Made by a program: the position numbers and the translations under genes. The notes under the pieces are model-generated. The model saw nothing but the letters and a program-made list of their open reading frames with translations, had not been told where the DNA came from and did not search any database. Below, piece by piece: positions 9,696-20,674 of a stretch of 64,000 bases of DNA (position 1 is its first letter; every line of letters starts with the position of its first letter). Source of the stretch: Onchidella celtica (taxonomy: Eukaryota; Mollusca; Gastropoda; Systellommatophora; Onchidiidae); assembly GCA_963931925.1 (NCBI GenBank), contig OZ007570.1, forward strand, positions 36,866,620-36,930,619, written 5' to 3'.

Positions 9696-12600
9696 ATACA
9701 GTCCAATCCAATTATCTCGACATGGCTTTTATCGCCATTCTGGGTAACTCGACACAATTTTTAAGTCCCAATCTGTTCCTTCTTTAATGCTACTAAATAT
9801 TTCCCTGTAACTCGACGTATTATTCCATTCTTTCCTCTTATATCGACACATTTCTCCCCAATCACGGCAAAACAAGTGCACTAGATCTACTACTGTGCTA
9901 CCAAAAATGCCCACACAACTCCCCGCATACAAGACATCTTTATTTCTTTTTGCGGTGCTGGCGGGGATGGGTTTTGTTTCAAATTCTTCATTTACTTATA
10001 CTTTCCAAATACCTGCTGAAGACTTTTTTTTTTTTGACAACACTTAAAAATGTAAATCCCATTGGGGAATGAAATTGTCACGTCGTCTTGGTTTTCTACA
10101 GTATAAGACAGCCACTTTTAAGAAACAAATTCGATACCAAGACAAACCAAGAGAGGGGCTCACACATCACTTTATTTTCTTCAACTTAAAATTGCCAACA
10201 GAACACACAGATGTCCATATTATCAGATGGACTTAAACAAATAAATGAACCATAACAAGAAATAATTGACATATTTACCCGCATCTGTCTAAACACAGGA
10301 ACTAGATCAAAATCATAACTTTCATACAGGGAAGAAACTTTAAGGAGAATAATCTAAAATGTATAATATAAATACGAAATATGAAAATTGCAAAATCATT
10401 TAAGGGAAAGAAAAGCCTTTTGCAACTTGGACAAAAATATAATAAACACGACGAACTTCGTTAGTGTAGTTTGGCACTCATAAAAAGAAAAAAAACACAC
10501 GGATATTAAAGTGTCTTAGCGATTTTTTTATTTTCATAATTATTAAAGAAATCACAAAATAATTCAGGAGAAAGAGGAGCCTCTTGCCCATGGGACATTG
10601 AGAAAACAGAAATGAGGAACTAGCGTTGAGTGTTTGGCATTCATGTAACAAACGACAGTGGACAATAAAGTGAATCATTGATTTCCCTTTATTATTTTTT
10701 CCTTTTTTCCTTTATTTTCTTTTTTCTTTATTTCTTGTTTTTCGAAAGTTCCTTCACCCACACACTCTGTTGGCAGTTCATCAGTCACCATGTTTGTCGA
10801 CAAAAAAGACCAACACACGTACACAATGAATGAAAGACCAAAAAAAAGCTAAACTTAAATCATCAAATGACTTACTCGTGAGATATACATGTACATGCAG
10901 ACAGTGGCTTGTGACTTAGTAGTTTGTTGATGTGGCCAGTAACCGTTCCGACGTAATACGAGGGCATGTTGCATAAAAGCATCTGTCGGTAGGTTTTTCA
11001 TCAAGGAAAACTGGGAGAGAATGAACGACTTCGTTATTGGTCGTCTTTATTTGATGTGATAATTAGAGAGATATTGTGTTGCTTTGATTAAACCGCTTTT
11101 CAGTACATGTCTGTACTCTACGAGCTGGAAATCAAATCTCTTGCTAAAACTAACATCATAGTACGGGGAAGCTTTACATAGTGGAGGAGGGAGAAGGCAA
11201 TGCCACGATACATGTGGTTAATAAATTAAGCCCTGGCTTAAAAAATACATATATATAGTTTGTTCACCTGGATGGCCTTACTTAGGGACAATAGTGCAGA
11301 GGTCTTGTGGAAAGGATAAAACGTGTGTTAAACGACATGTAAATGCAGAAAATTCTTGATATTTAACAACAGAACTTACTGCATATTATCATCACAAGCA
11401 CTTTATCCAAATATCATAGGGGTAGCTTACGGTTTATCCACCACTATTGTTGTTATTGAGTCTTAAATAAAGTAAACATGATACACGTGTTCAAGAGGAC
11501 CCGCTTGACCCAACCGACGAGGTTCTCAGCAACACATGAACGATCGGCTGTCTGGCCGCTGGCTATCTCCGCCCAGGGCATTACATGGATGAGTTCACTC
11601 AACGTGGGAAGAGGGTTAAATTTTTTTTTCCTTAAATTGCCTCTTCCCGGCTCTTGCATTACCTGTCCTTAGCTAAAAAAAAAAAACAGCAGAAAGCAGG
11701 AAACACTACCTAGCTCTCACTTTGTTTCACCAATTAGTTTATGTTGCACTATTTTTCCTGAGATTAGGTGCCAATTTAAACTTTGATTCATCTAAGTGGC
11801 AAATTCTTCATGCCCGAAGTTTCGCAACAATGGATAAAATGGTCCACAGAAATTAGTTTCTAATTAAAAACTCTTTTTGCCTCTTACTCTTTTTGTAAAA
11901 GTTTGATGGACACACTAGTGTGATTAGATTTCCAGCACCGGGAATAATTAACTTTGCATAATTGCTGCATGATTTAACATCAAGATTCTTTGCTTACATA
12001 AGGAACATTTGTTTTTGAAACTCTCTGCACGTCCTGCTCCTGTCCGTCTTCAAAGAAATGCAGAAAATCAATAGCTGCCAGATCTAGATCTCGAAAAGAG
12101 CAAACAGCAATGACTATTTGTCTTAAAATAAAATAATTAATGCTTAAACTCCAATCCAGCTTGCTGGTAAAATGTTCTTGTCCAGTAACAGAATATTTTG
12201 GCAATATAATATAGTTTATGTTGTATATTGTAACATAGCCTACTATATGTGTATTTGCCGATGAATATAGCCTTCAAAAATATCCAAAGCATCTTTCTTT
12301 TCCGAATGTAATTTGAACTGCACTTGTATCAAAATACTAAAATGCACATCAACACCAACACGCCCCAAAGTTAACGAAACAATACTGTTGCACCAATTGT
12401 TGAAGTAAAACTAGTGGAATGGAGCTGAAATTCAGTGGATTTATATAACAGATGCAGCTATATTTCAACTGGCCTCTCAGATGAACCACACCCAGATCAC
12501 AATAAATCCTATCAAGATGTCCACATTATTCTTTTTCGCCTAGTCAAAAGAGCTTAGCAGAACAATTCAGATGATCTTAAAGGTGTTAGGGTTTTGTTTT

Positions 12601-13624
12601 TTTTCCTCTTTCTTTTTAAAGTTTGATCTTCCCTCTTGCCAACCCCAGTTCTTATTTAATGAGTAACAAATTATGCCTATCCCTTCAAACAAACGACCCT
12701 CACTGTCATCTTTCTGCTTAATCCTAGATCCTATTCTAGCATTGTATGATTTATAGTGAATGTGCTAACCCCATTGCTGATTAACTGCCTCATCTTAGTC
12801 ACGACCCGAACAATGCGGAGTGAATAAATAATACGGAATGGATATTAGAACAATAAATAACGCCTCGCTGAGACTTTTCTTTCATTAGACTTAATTTATG
12901 CACTTTATAGTCAAAGACTCCAGCAAAAATTAGTATATTATATTCATGCTTCAGATTGAAAATAATAATAATAATAACAATCACCTGGAGAAACACTGTA
13001 TGCAAGCATAAAGTTATACGTCGGCAGAGTCAACAGTGCCTATTTTGTCTCTAAATCCGACACCTGTCATCAGTATTAGTGCCATTTCATTAACATGGAA
13101 GGTTCGACACAGTGCCTGCGTCACTTTCGTTTCAGAACATTATCTTCACAGTATTTTGAAACTATTAGTTGCATCCAAACTAAAACTAACGAAACAATCT
13201 GAACTACGCTTGAAAAGTATTGATGGATTTATATGTGGGGGGGGGGGGGGCGAGGATGAAAATATTTAAAGTGGAGGTACAGAGATACGGGATGGGGGTC
13301 GGGGGGGGGGTGGAGAGCAAGAAAAAAAATTAACTAACCAAATTAAAACATATGACAGGCCCACTTATTAGAAGCCACCATCCTCTAGGATCATTATTAA
13401 TTTTATTCATCTATTTATTTATTAGTTTATTGAATTACTTATTTATTGTACGGTAGCATTATTACACGGTCTACTCTGTATTACCATGGACAAATTGGCA
13501 GTCAAACAATCAGTCACTGGAATATTTACCTCCTCACTTTGTACAAAACATACAGTCATAGATCCTCATGGACTTCAGCTTGTAACGAAAGGTTTCAAAG
13601 TACTTGTAGCTTATTTAACACTGC
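9696..13624. other. Long non-coding stretch
   Basis: About 3.9 kb is AT-rich and without a recognisable gene. It holds an AAT-type microsatellite near 12961-12976, G runs at 13237-13249 and 13301-13311, and many A/T homopolymers. Predicted ORFs are below 80 codons, lie in shadowing frames and show no domains. Confidence 0.5.
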
Positions 13625-13967
13625 AGATAAAGTAATGAACAACTGAATAGGTGGGTAGAGCATTACTCTCTGTTGTATTCAACTGAGAAAAATATTCCAC
13701 CAGATTTTGAGGAACACCTCCAAAAACTGCCAATAATGGCCGAACTTGACGCTGAACCTTCCTTAGTCGAGCTTTCCAATGCAATCGACCACCTGTCTGC
13801 TGGAAAGGCCACAGGAAGTGACAACATTCCTGCAGAGGTATTAAAAGACCTAAAAGGCCCACTATTACCACACCTGTATAATCTGTTACTGCAGTGTTGG
13901 AAAGAAGGCGTGATACCACATGATATGAGAGACGCCAAAATTGTCACACTTTACAAGAACAAAGGAG
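13625..13967 (+). pseudogene. LINE-A, 5' part of RT domain (first fragment)
   Basis: Translation from about 13640 gives the pre-RT and RT finger region. Visible motifs are RWVEHY near 13652, SAGKATGSDNIPAEV near 13796 and DMRDAKIVTLYKNKG ending at the insertion point. The reading frame then stops because an LTR element has inserted at 13968. Upstream of 13625 the LINE-like frame is lost, so the copy appears 5'-truncated, with a likely one-base shift near 13630. The coding continues at 20675 across the inserted element. Motifs and spacing match the LINE-D ORF at 61273-63999, which serves as an internal comparison. Confidence 0.88.
13963..13967. repeat. 5-base target duplication AGGAG, left copy
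   Basis: AGGAG lies directly before the TGTA start of the left LTR and recurs at 20675-20679, directly after the TACA end of the right LTR. Retroviral-type integrases of Ty3/gypsy elements make 4-6 base duplications. Confidence 0.95.
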
Positions 13968-14591
13968 TGTAGCGTCCCACTAGTTGAACGATCGATATTT
14001 TTCTTCCCCCTGCATGACGCGTCTCACTCGGCGACCCCCCCCCCCCCTCTCGCCAGCAAGGCCGGTATTTCCCTTTGATGTCGATGTATGGCTTGTTTGT
14101 CTCACTGTAGAAAATCTAGAAGCGTCTGAAAGATACTGCAGTGTCCGAGATTACGCTAGGTCGACCTTGAGTGATGTAATGCTGTGACGTGTCTGTGTAC
14201 GATTGGGTGGCCTGTATGTGTCCCGAACGATCTAGGTCTGTCTCGTGCTTATGGGGCGGTAAAGCCGTTTCCTGAACGTTCCTGGACAGAATATATATAA
14301 GGAGGGCCAGGCGAGCGGTAGGTGTGCAAATCGTGGGTGAAAATCGTAAGGTGCAGATCGTAGGTGTGTACATCCAGTTGTAGTAGAAGTGTAGTGCCTT
14401 CCCTGCTAGGTGTAAGTAACTTGTGGATATCAGCTCGTGTTTACAGTTATTAAAGTTAGTATTAATTGTTCATCGGATCCTGTTATTTATTTCTACAACA
14501 GTTCGAGACAGTTTCGTTTTTTAAGGGGTAGACGATCAGTTCATCTGACTCTCCCCATCATAACGTGCTGAAATTTGCATCAACTGTTACA
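13968..14591 (+). repeat. 5' LTR of the Gmr1-like element
   Basis: It begins TGTAGCG and ends GTTACA (TG…CA ends). It contains a C-tract at about 14034-14047 and a TATA-like ATATATATAAGG at about 14288-14299, so transcription probably begins shortly downstream. Compared with the 3' LTR I count G/A at the GGCCGGTATT site near 14066, T/C near 14270, and one base of C-tract length. Confidence 0.95.
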
Positions 14592-14594
14592 TAT

Positions 14595-14612
14595 TGGGGG
14601 CTCGTCCGGGAT
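14595..14612 (+). promoter_or_regulatory. Primer-binding site for tRNA-Pro
   Basis: TGGGGGCTCGTCCGGGAT begins three bases after the LTR end. It is fully complementary to the 18-base CCA-containing 3' end of tRNA-Pro and is the same as the primer site well known from gammaretroviruses. It primes minus-strand DNA synthesis. Confidence 0.93.
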
Positions 14613-14702
14613 CCGATCAGATCAGAACAGATTCAATTCAGACCATCGAAGTGTTTCTAAAGTACAGTAAAGTGTGTAAAGATCATCGAGGATATCCACA
14701 AC

Positions 14703-16346
14703 ATGTCAGAGGCTATTGGAAGGCTTGGCCAGGAAGCAGACGCCTTGGAGCTCACTGGGAAGGAGAGACAGGACTACATCCGTGAAGGCCTAAGGGAGGA
14801 AAGAGAGAGGCAAGAGCGCATGGAGCAACTGAAGATAGAGGCTCAAGAGAAGGAGGCTCAACGACAGGCTCGGGAGAAGGAGGCGGAACGACAGGCTCGG
14901 GAGAAGGAGGCGGAACGACAGGCTCAACGACAGCTGGAAATAGAAAAGATGAACCACGAGCTGGAGATGGAGAGGATCCGCCATCAGCGTGGAGGCGAGT
15001 CGACGCAGGGGACCAGCGACCACGCCAGTTCTAAGAGACCCAAGCTACCTGCATTTCAGGATGGGAAGGACGACCTTGATAGCTGGCTACTTCGTTTTGA
15101 GAGGTTTGCCGAGACAGCGGACTGGCCCAGATCCACATGGACGACATCACTGTCTGCCCTGCTGACTGGGAGAGCTCTGGAGTGCTTCTGTCGATTGCCG
15201 ATTGATGAGGCCAAGGACTACGACAAAGTCAGGGAAGCTTTGCAGAAGAGGTATAACCTGTCAGAGGACGGTTACAGACTCATGTTCAGACAAGGTAAGC
15301 CTGAAGATGGAGAAGATGTCGGGATGTTTCTTACTAGGATCAAGACTTACCTAGAGAGGTGGATAAAGCTATCAAAGACGGAGAAGACCTACGAAGGAGT
15401 GAGGGACCTGTTTGTTAGAGAGCAGTTCATGGATGTTTGCCCACCAGACCTTGCGACCCATGTGAGGGAGAGGAAGCCAAAGACGCTACAGGACGTCGCA
15501 GACTCAGCGGAGGCGTTCCTGGTAGCGAGGAACCGGACACTCAGAGGGAGCGCCAGACTGCAAAGCCGGCCAGTGCGACGGAGTCCCAACGGAGACAGAA
15601 GCCCACAGGTCTGCCATAGGTGCCAGAGGCCGGGACATAAGGCGACGGAGTGTCGTACCAAGATAAACGACAAAGGTGAGTTGAAATGTTACCTTTGTGG
15701 AAAGCCAGGCCACGTTCGGAGAATGTGTCCAGCCCAGAAGGATACGGGGCGAGGCAAGCCGAACAAGGCGGCGGCGGCCGTAATTATAGCGGCGGACGAG
15801 TCGTCGAGACAGGATGCGACGACGGCTGACACCAGCATCAACGTTCAAGCGGTAATGAAGGACGGGAAGCTCCAGTTAGCGGTGCCTGTTACGTGCGGAG
15901 GATGCAGTGACGGAAGGACCGTGGAGAAGCTGAAGTTACCAGTGATGAAGGGCTTGATTGGAAATCGAGCAGTAGACGTCCTAAGAGATACCGGCTGTGA
16001 AGGTGTAGTGGTGCGGCGATCACTGGTGGACGACGGACAGCTCACCGGTGGGAAGAAACTCATCGCGAGGATCGATAACTCCTTGTTAGCGGCGGAGGAA
16101 GCCATTATCGACGTGAGAACGCCTTACCTGACGGGCAGAGTGACGGCACTGTGTCTCCCGGAGACCATCTGCGACCTAGTAGTCGGGAACGTGGACGGAG
16201 CGAATGACCCGTACGACCCTGATACTGAGGTGATGGTAGGAGCGGTGACCACGAGGGCCCAGGAGAAGAGGAAGGACCAGTCTACGTCGCTGAGGGTGCC
16301 GAGGGCAGAACGGCACGCGGGAGTGGATAGGAAGGAACTCATCTGA
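14703..16346 (+). CDS. gag: Gag-protease polyprotein of the Gmr1-like element
   Basis: The 547-residue ORF opens at ATG 14703, about 90 bases after the primer site, and ends at TGA 16344-16346. Residues about 15-95 are a charged, Q/E/R-rich helical region with repeated REKEAERQA units, likely a coiled coil. Residues about 115-280 resemble the gypsy/SCAN-like capsid (LPAFQDGKDDLDSWLLRFER). Two CCHC zinc knuckles follow: CHRCQRPGHKATEC from residue 304 and CYLCGKPGHVRRMC from 329. These bind RNA during packaging in related elements. A retropepsin-like active site, DTGC, lies at 429-432 followed by hydrophobic VVVRRSLV. The next ORF is in the same frame, so this stop alone separates protease from integrase. 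Confidence 0.93.
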   Translation: MSEAIGRLGQEADALELTGKERQDYIREGLREERERQERMEQLKIEAQEKEAQRQAREKEAERQAREKEAERQAQRQLEIEKMNHELEMERIRHQRGGESTQGTSDHASSKRPKLPAFQDGKDDLDSWLLRFERFAETADWPRSTWTTSLSALLTGRALECFCRLPIDEAKDYDKVREALQKRYNLSEDGYRLMFRQGKPEDGEDVGMFLTRIKTYLERWIKLSKTEKTYEGVRDLFVREQFMDVCPPDLATHVRERKPKTLQDVADSAEAFLVARNRTLRGSARLQSRPVRRSPNGDRSPQVCHRCQRPGHKATECRTKINDKGELKCYLCGKPGHVRRMCPAQKDTGRGKPNKAAAAVIIAADESSRQDATTADTSINVQAVMKDGKLQLAVPVTCGGCSDGRTVEKLKLPVMKGLIGNRAVDVLRDTGCEGVVVRRSLVDDGQLTGGKKLIARIDNSLLAAEEAIIDVRTPYLTGRVTALCLPETICDLVVGNVDGANDPYDPDTEVMVGAVTTRAQEKRKDQSTSLRVPRAERHAGVDRKELI

Positions 16347-19265
16347 CTCCAGGAAGAAGACGAAGACCTCAAGAAGTTGGGGCAGAAGAAAATTCCGACC
16401 AACAGAGGCAACAAGTCCGTACACTTCGAGAGACACGGAGGTGTACTGTACCGGATTTATAGGGACATAAGACAGGCTACGATTACAAGACAAGTGGTAC
16501 TACCCGAGAAACTGAGGGACTATGTACTGAGCGTTGCCCATGATTCTATCGTCGGAGGACATCTCGGCGTGAAGAAGACGAAGGACAGGGTGATGAGCAA
16601 TTTTTACTGGCCTGGTATTGAAGGTGACGTCGCGAGATACTGCCGCTCATGTGACATCTGCCAGAGAACAGTGAACAAGGGAGCGACTCCTAAGGTGCAT
16701 TTGCAGAGTATGCCAGTGGTAGACATCCCATTTAGGAGAGTGGCCGTGGACCTAGTAGGACCTATTGACCCCCCAAGTGAAGGCGGACATCGGTATATCC
16801 TGGTATACGTAGACTACGCTACTCGTTACCCTGAAGCGACCTCCTTGAAGAAGATTGACGCAGAGACAGTAGCAGAAGCCTTAGTAAATATCTACAGCCG
16901 TTTGGGTGTGCCCGAGGAGATCTTATCTGATCAAGGGACTCAATTCATGTCGGACGTCATGAAGGAAACGAACAGATTACTGGGAATTCGACAGTCGACC
17001 ACCACAGTCTACCACCCTATGTGCAACGGGCTAGTGGAGCGATTTAATGGCACACTGAAGAAGACCTTGAGGCGACTGTGCGCGGAGCAACCTAGGCAGT
17101 GGCACCGATACATTAACCCGCTGCTCTTCGCGTATCGTGAAGTTCCCCAAGAATCGACAAAGTTCGCTCCATTCGAGTTACTGTATGGAAGAACGGTGAG
17201 AGGACCGATGCACATCTTGCGAAAATTATGGACCAAGGACGTAGAGGAGCCGGAGACAAAGACCAGTTACCAGTACGTCATGGAACTACGCGAGCGGCTG
17301 GAGGACACGTGGAAGTTAGCGACGGAAGAGCTCTCAAAGGCACAAGGTAGACAGAAAACCTACTACGACCGGAAGGCTCGAGAGAGGAAGTTCCGCCCTG
17401 GCGACGAAGTTTTAGTACTGCTGCCGACAAACGCCAACAAGCTCTTAGTCCAGTGGAAGGGACCATACAAGGTAGTCTCGGTTGTCGGTGTCAACGACTA
17501 CAAAGTCAAGATGGGTGTGAAAGAGAAGACATTGCACGCTAACCTTCTCAAGAGGTATATCCCCAGGACTACACCAGCGACGACGCAAGCAGCAGCAGCG
17601 GCAATGGGACCGGCATCTGTCGTGAACGAGATGTTTGAGATTAACGACGGCAGGAGCGACACCACACCTGGAGATGTCGACGCTATGATGGACGACGACG
17701 GTGATGGTGCTGGGACTGTGCTGGCAGAGGACGACGTGATGGACGAGAGTCAACCTGTGGAGTCAGCTGGCATGACAGTCATCGAGGACTGCGACCTGGA
17801 AGGCGACAACGGTGGAATGACGGAGGACCTTGCCGACCTAGGGAGCTGGGACCAGAAGGAAGGCTACGAAGATGTCCAATATGGAACGCAGCTGTCGCCG
17901 GAACAACGTCAACAACTCGACGACGTAGTGAAGGAGTATCAACGCATCTTCACCAATCTCCCCGGATGCTGCCAGTTAGGCGAACATCGCATCGACCTGA
18001 CATCAGAGGTACCTGTTCGGCAACGACCATATCCGGTGCCCTATGCTATGCGCGACTCCTTGAAGGAGGAGCTCAGTACCATGGAAAGGTTGGGCATCAT
18101 ACGCAGGAGCTCATCAGCTTATGCTTCACCGGTTGTTGTCGTCAAGAAGAAGGATGGATCCAATCGAGTCTGCATCGACTACAGGAGGCTGAACAAGATC
18201 ACAGTGTTCGACCCTCATCCGACAGCAGCCCCGTCGGAAGTGTTCCAGGGTCTGTCGAGAGGAAGAATATTCTCTCGGATCGACTTGAGCAAGGGATACT
18301 GGCAAGTGCGAGTCCTGGAACAAGACATTCCCAAGACAGCGTTCGTCACCATGGGCGAACATTACGAATTCACCCGGATGCCCTTCGGGATGATGAACTC
18401 AGGAGCTACACTGAACAGGATCGTGAAGCCATTGATCCAGGGACTGAACAATGTGACAGCGTATGTGGACGACCTGCTGATCCATACAGAGACATTCGAC
18501 GAGCATGTGAAGGCTCTCAAAGAATTGCTGCAGAGGATGGACCAAGCTGGATTAACTGCAAGACCATCCAAGTGCCTGATTGGCACGTCTGAAGTGGACT
18601 TTGTTGGACACTCAGTGGGAAAGGGTATGATTGGTCTGTTAGAAGAAAATGTGTTTAAGGTGCGAGATGCACCCAGACCCACCACTAAGAAGGAAGTGAA
18701 AGCATTTTTAGGACTGGTGGGATATTACCAAGAATTTGTACCTAACTTTGCAGCGATTGCAGCACCACTGTCTGATTTGCTTAGAAAGGGTCAGCCCAAT
18801 GTAGTTCAATGGGAAGAAGTGCAGGAGAAAGCGTACACTTCTTTGAAGAATGCCATTGTTTCCAAACCCGTGTTATGTTTGCCAGATTTTTCAAAAGAAT
18901 TTGTTCTAGCAACTGATGCATCAGATCGCGGGTTGGGTGCTGCTCTTATGCAGGAATATGAGGGAAAGTTGTATCCTGTGGCATATGCCAGTCGTAAGCT
19001 ATTGCCTCGTGAGACGAAATATTCAGTCTCAGAGCGAGAATGCCTAGCCATCGTTTGGGCCGTAAAGAAGTTTACTTTGTATTTGTATGGTAAGGAGTTT
19101 GTGCTCCAGACTGACCATAGGTCATTAGAGTATTTGAATTCTGCCAGATTTGACAGCCCAAAGCTATTACGATGGAGTCTATTTTTACAGTTATATAGAT
19201 TCAGGATTAGGTATGTCAAGGGCAAGGAAAATGTCGGCGCCGACTTCCTGAGTAGAGTGTTTTGA
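16347..19265 (+). CDS. pol: Integrase-reverse transcriptase-RNase H polyprotein
   Basis: The frame is open from the codon after the gag TGA. The following positions count from TTG 16377 as residue 1. Integrase comes first: zinc-binding H55, H62, C89, C92, then catalytic D125, D185 and E221 (35 residues between the last two). A GPY/F-type KGPYKV module follows near 363, with no chromodomain. An acidic linker of about 100 residues leads to RT: CIDYRRLNKIT, FSRIDLSKGYWQV and the active site YVDD at 696-699 (bases 18462-18473). RNase H shows ATDASDRGLGAAL, an ERECLAI block and QTDHRSL. The first ATG in frame is at 16593, beyond the integrase histidines. The protein is therefore probably made as an extension of gag-protease. 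All catalytic residues checked are intact. Confidence 0.93.
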   Translation, partial: LQEEDEDLKKLGQKKIPTNRGNKSVHFERHGGVLYRIYRDIRQATITRQVVLPEKLRDYVLSVAHDSIVGGHLGVKKTKDRVMSNFYWPGIEGDVARYCRSCDICQRTVNKGATPKVHLQSMPVVDIPFRRVAVDLVGPIDPPSEGGHRYILVYVDYATRYPEATSLKKIDAETVAEALVNIYSRLGVPEEILSDQGTQFMSDVMKETNRLLGIRQSTTTVYHPMCNGLVERFNGTLKKTLRRLCAEQPRQWHRYINPLLFAYREVPQESTKFAPFELLYGRTVRGPMHILRKLWTKDVEEPETKTSYQYVMELRERLEDTWKLATEELSKAQGRQKTYYDRKARERKFRPGDEVLVLLPTNANKLLVQWKGPYKVVSVVGVNDYKVKMGVKEKTLHANLLKRYIPRTTPATTQAAAAAMGPASVVNEMFEINDGRSDTTPGDVDAMMDDDGDGAGTVLAEDDVMDESQPVESAGMTVIEDCDLEGDNGGMTEDLADLGSWDQKEGYEDVQYGTQLSPEQRQQLDDVVKEYQRIFTNLPGCCQLGEHRIDLTSEVPVRQRPYPVPYAMRDSLKEELSTMERLGIIRRSSSAYASPVVVVKKKDGSNRVCIDYRRLNKITVFDPHPTAAPSEVFQGLSRGRIFSRIDLSKGYWQVRVLEQDIPKTAFVTMGEHYEFTRMPFGMMNSGATLNRIVKPLIQGLNNVTAYVDDLLIHTETFDEHVKALKELLQRMDQAGLTARPSKCLIGTSEVDFVGHSVGKGMIGLLEENVFKVRDAPRPTTKKEVKAFLGLVGYYQEFVPNFAAIAAPLSDLLRKGQPNVVQWEEVQEKAYTSLKNAIVSKPVLCLPDFSKEFVLATDASDRGLGAALMQEYEGKLYPVAYASRKLLPRETKYSVSERECLAIVWAVKKFTLYLYGKEFVLQTDHRSLEYLNSARFDSPKLLRWSLFLQLYRFRIRYVKGKENVGADFLSRVF

Positions 19266-20051
19266 ATAGTACAAGTTCAGTGAGATGTATTGTAACCCAG
19301 AGTTTTGCCTGTTGGATATGTTTCTGGGATGACTGTATTGTACTGTAATGTATATCTGACTGAGTATTGAATTATTGGCCGGCAGAGAGCCACTATGTAT
19401 TAGTCATATTTTGATGTTTTCATTATTTGTTACCAATGGGACAATGTAATTTTTGAAGACTGTAACCCAAATGGGAACTGCGAGCAAGCAGAGATTTTGG
19501 TACGTTGCATTGATGTAATTTACGAGTGGCCTAAGCTTGGGCAGTATCGGTATTGCTTTGTTATAATTTGTTTGATCTGATATGATGAAGTTTGACCCTG
19601 ACCAGTGGTCGATATGTGTTGGTATTTTTGCCATTGTATCTATGAGTTTATGCATTTGGTTTTTAGGACAATCATTGTTATGCATAACGTTTATGTGCTA
19701 TGGTTCGTGCACGAAGCATTTTGTACTCGATGGCCATCGTTTCACCATTGTATGATTTTTAATAGTATCATTGACCATCGTTTCACCACAGTGGTGGTAG
19801 TATAGTGGTTATAATAGTAGATCTACTGTTGACCAGGATTTTGTAATGGTACTGCAATGATATTGTAATGAGATTGTATTAGTGTTATAAGGATACTATG
19901 ATTGTTGTATTGTACTTAGGATATTAGGAAGGCACCTAGTACGTTATTAGCAATGTCTATTGTAAGATTGGAAATGATAAGTATTGTATGATAGTGTAGA
20001 CGCTTTATGATGTAGATAGTTGAAGAATGTTCAACTTAAATTGGGGAGTTG
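19266..20051 (+). other. Pol-to-LTR untranslated region with polypurine tract
   Basis: About 785 bases separate the pol stop from the 3' LTR. Short direct repeats such as CATCGTTTCACCA (near 19737 and 19783) and TGTA/GTAATG-rich runs are present. ORFs are under 100 codons and none looks like an envelope. The bases just before the LTR, TTGGGGAGTTG at 20041-20051, are the best candidate polypurine tract. Confidence 0.6.
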
Positions 20052-20674
20052 TGTAGCGTCCCACTAGTTGAACGATCGATATTTTTCTTCCCCCTGCATG
20101 ACGCGTCTCACTCGGCGACCCCCCCCCCCCTCTCGCCAGCAAGGCCGATATTTCCCTTTGATGTCGATGTATGGCTTGTTTGTCTCACTGTAGAAAATCT
20201 AGAAGCGTCTGAAAGATACTGCAGTGTCCGAGATTACGCTAGGTCGACCTTGAGTGATGTAATGCTGTGACGTGTCTGTGTACGATTGGGTGGCCTGTAT
20301 GTGTCCCGAACGATCTAGGTCTGTCTCGTGCTTATGGGGCGGTAAAGCCGCTTCCTGAACGTTCCTGGACAGAATATATATAAGGAGGGCCAGGCGAGCG
20401 GTAGGTGTGCAAATCGTGGGTGAAAATCGTAAGGTGCAGATCGTAGGTGTGTACATCCAGTTGTAGTAGAAGTGTAGTGCCTTCCCTGCTAGGTGTAAGT
20501 AACTTGTGGATATCAGCTCGTGTTTACAGTTATTAAAGTTAGTATTAATTGTTCATCGGATCCTGTTATTTATTTCTACAACAGTTCGAGACAGTTTCGT
20601 TTTTTAAGGGGTAGACGATCAGTTCATCTGACTCTCCCCATCATAACGTGCTGAAATTTGCATCAACTGTTACA
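20052..20674 (+). repeat. 3' LTR of the Gmr1-like element
   Basis: The 623-base sequence is near-identical to the left LTR and ends TTACA. It is followed directly by AGGAG at 20675-20679 and then by the resumed LINE-A coding sequence (GACAAAGGCGACTGC). Confidence 0.95.

Larger units (their letters stand above)
13968..20674 (+). mobile_element. Gmr1-like Ty3/gypsy LTR retrotransposon (integrase before RT)
   Basis: This is a full-length 6707-base element with LTRs of 624 and 623 bases, a tRNA-Pro primer site, gag-protease and integrase-RT-RNase H reading frames, and an AGGAG duplication. The domain order along the element is capsid/CCHC, protease, integrase, RT, RNase H. Ordinary Ty3/gypsy elements place integrase last. 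The reversed order is known for the Gmr1 group described by Goodwin and Poulter. No envelope-like ORF is seen between pol and the 3' LTR. The LTRs differ by two substitutions and one base in a C-tract, so insertion was recent. It lies within the RT-coding sequence of LINE-A. Confidence 0.95.

Noticed and set aside
13446-13646. 66-codon ORF just upstream of LINE-A
   Set aside because: It does not match the LINE reading frame or any family; probably chance.
14790-18685. Minus-strand and alternative-frame ORFs of 60-208 codons across gag-pol
   Set aside because: They are shadows of the two real polyprotein frames, with no domains.
19266-20051. Possible envelope gene between pol and the 3' LTR
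   Set aside because: No ORF above 100 codons, and no signal peptide plus transmembrane pattern.
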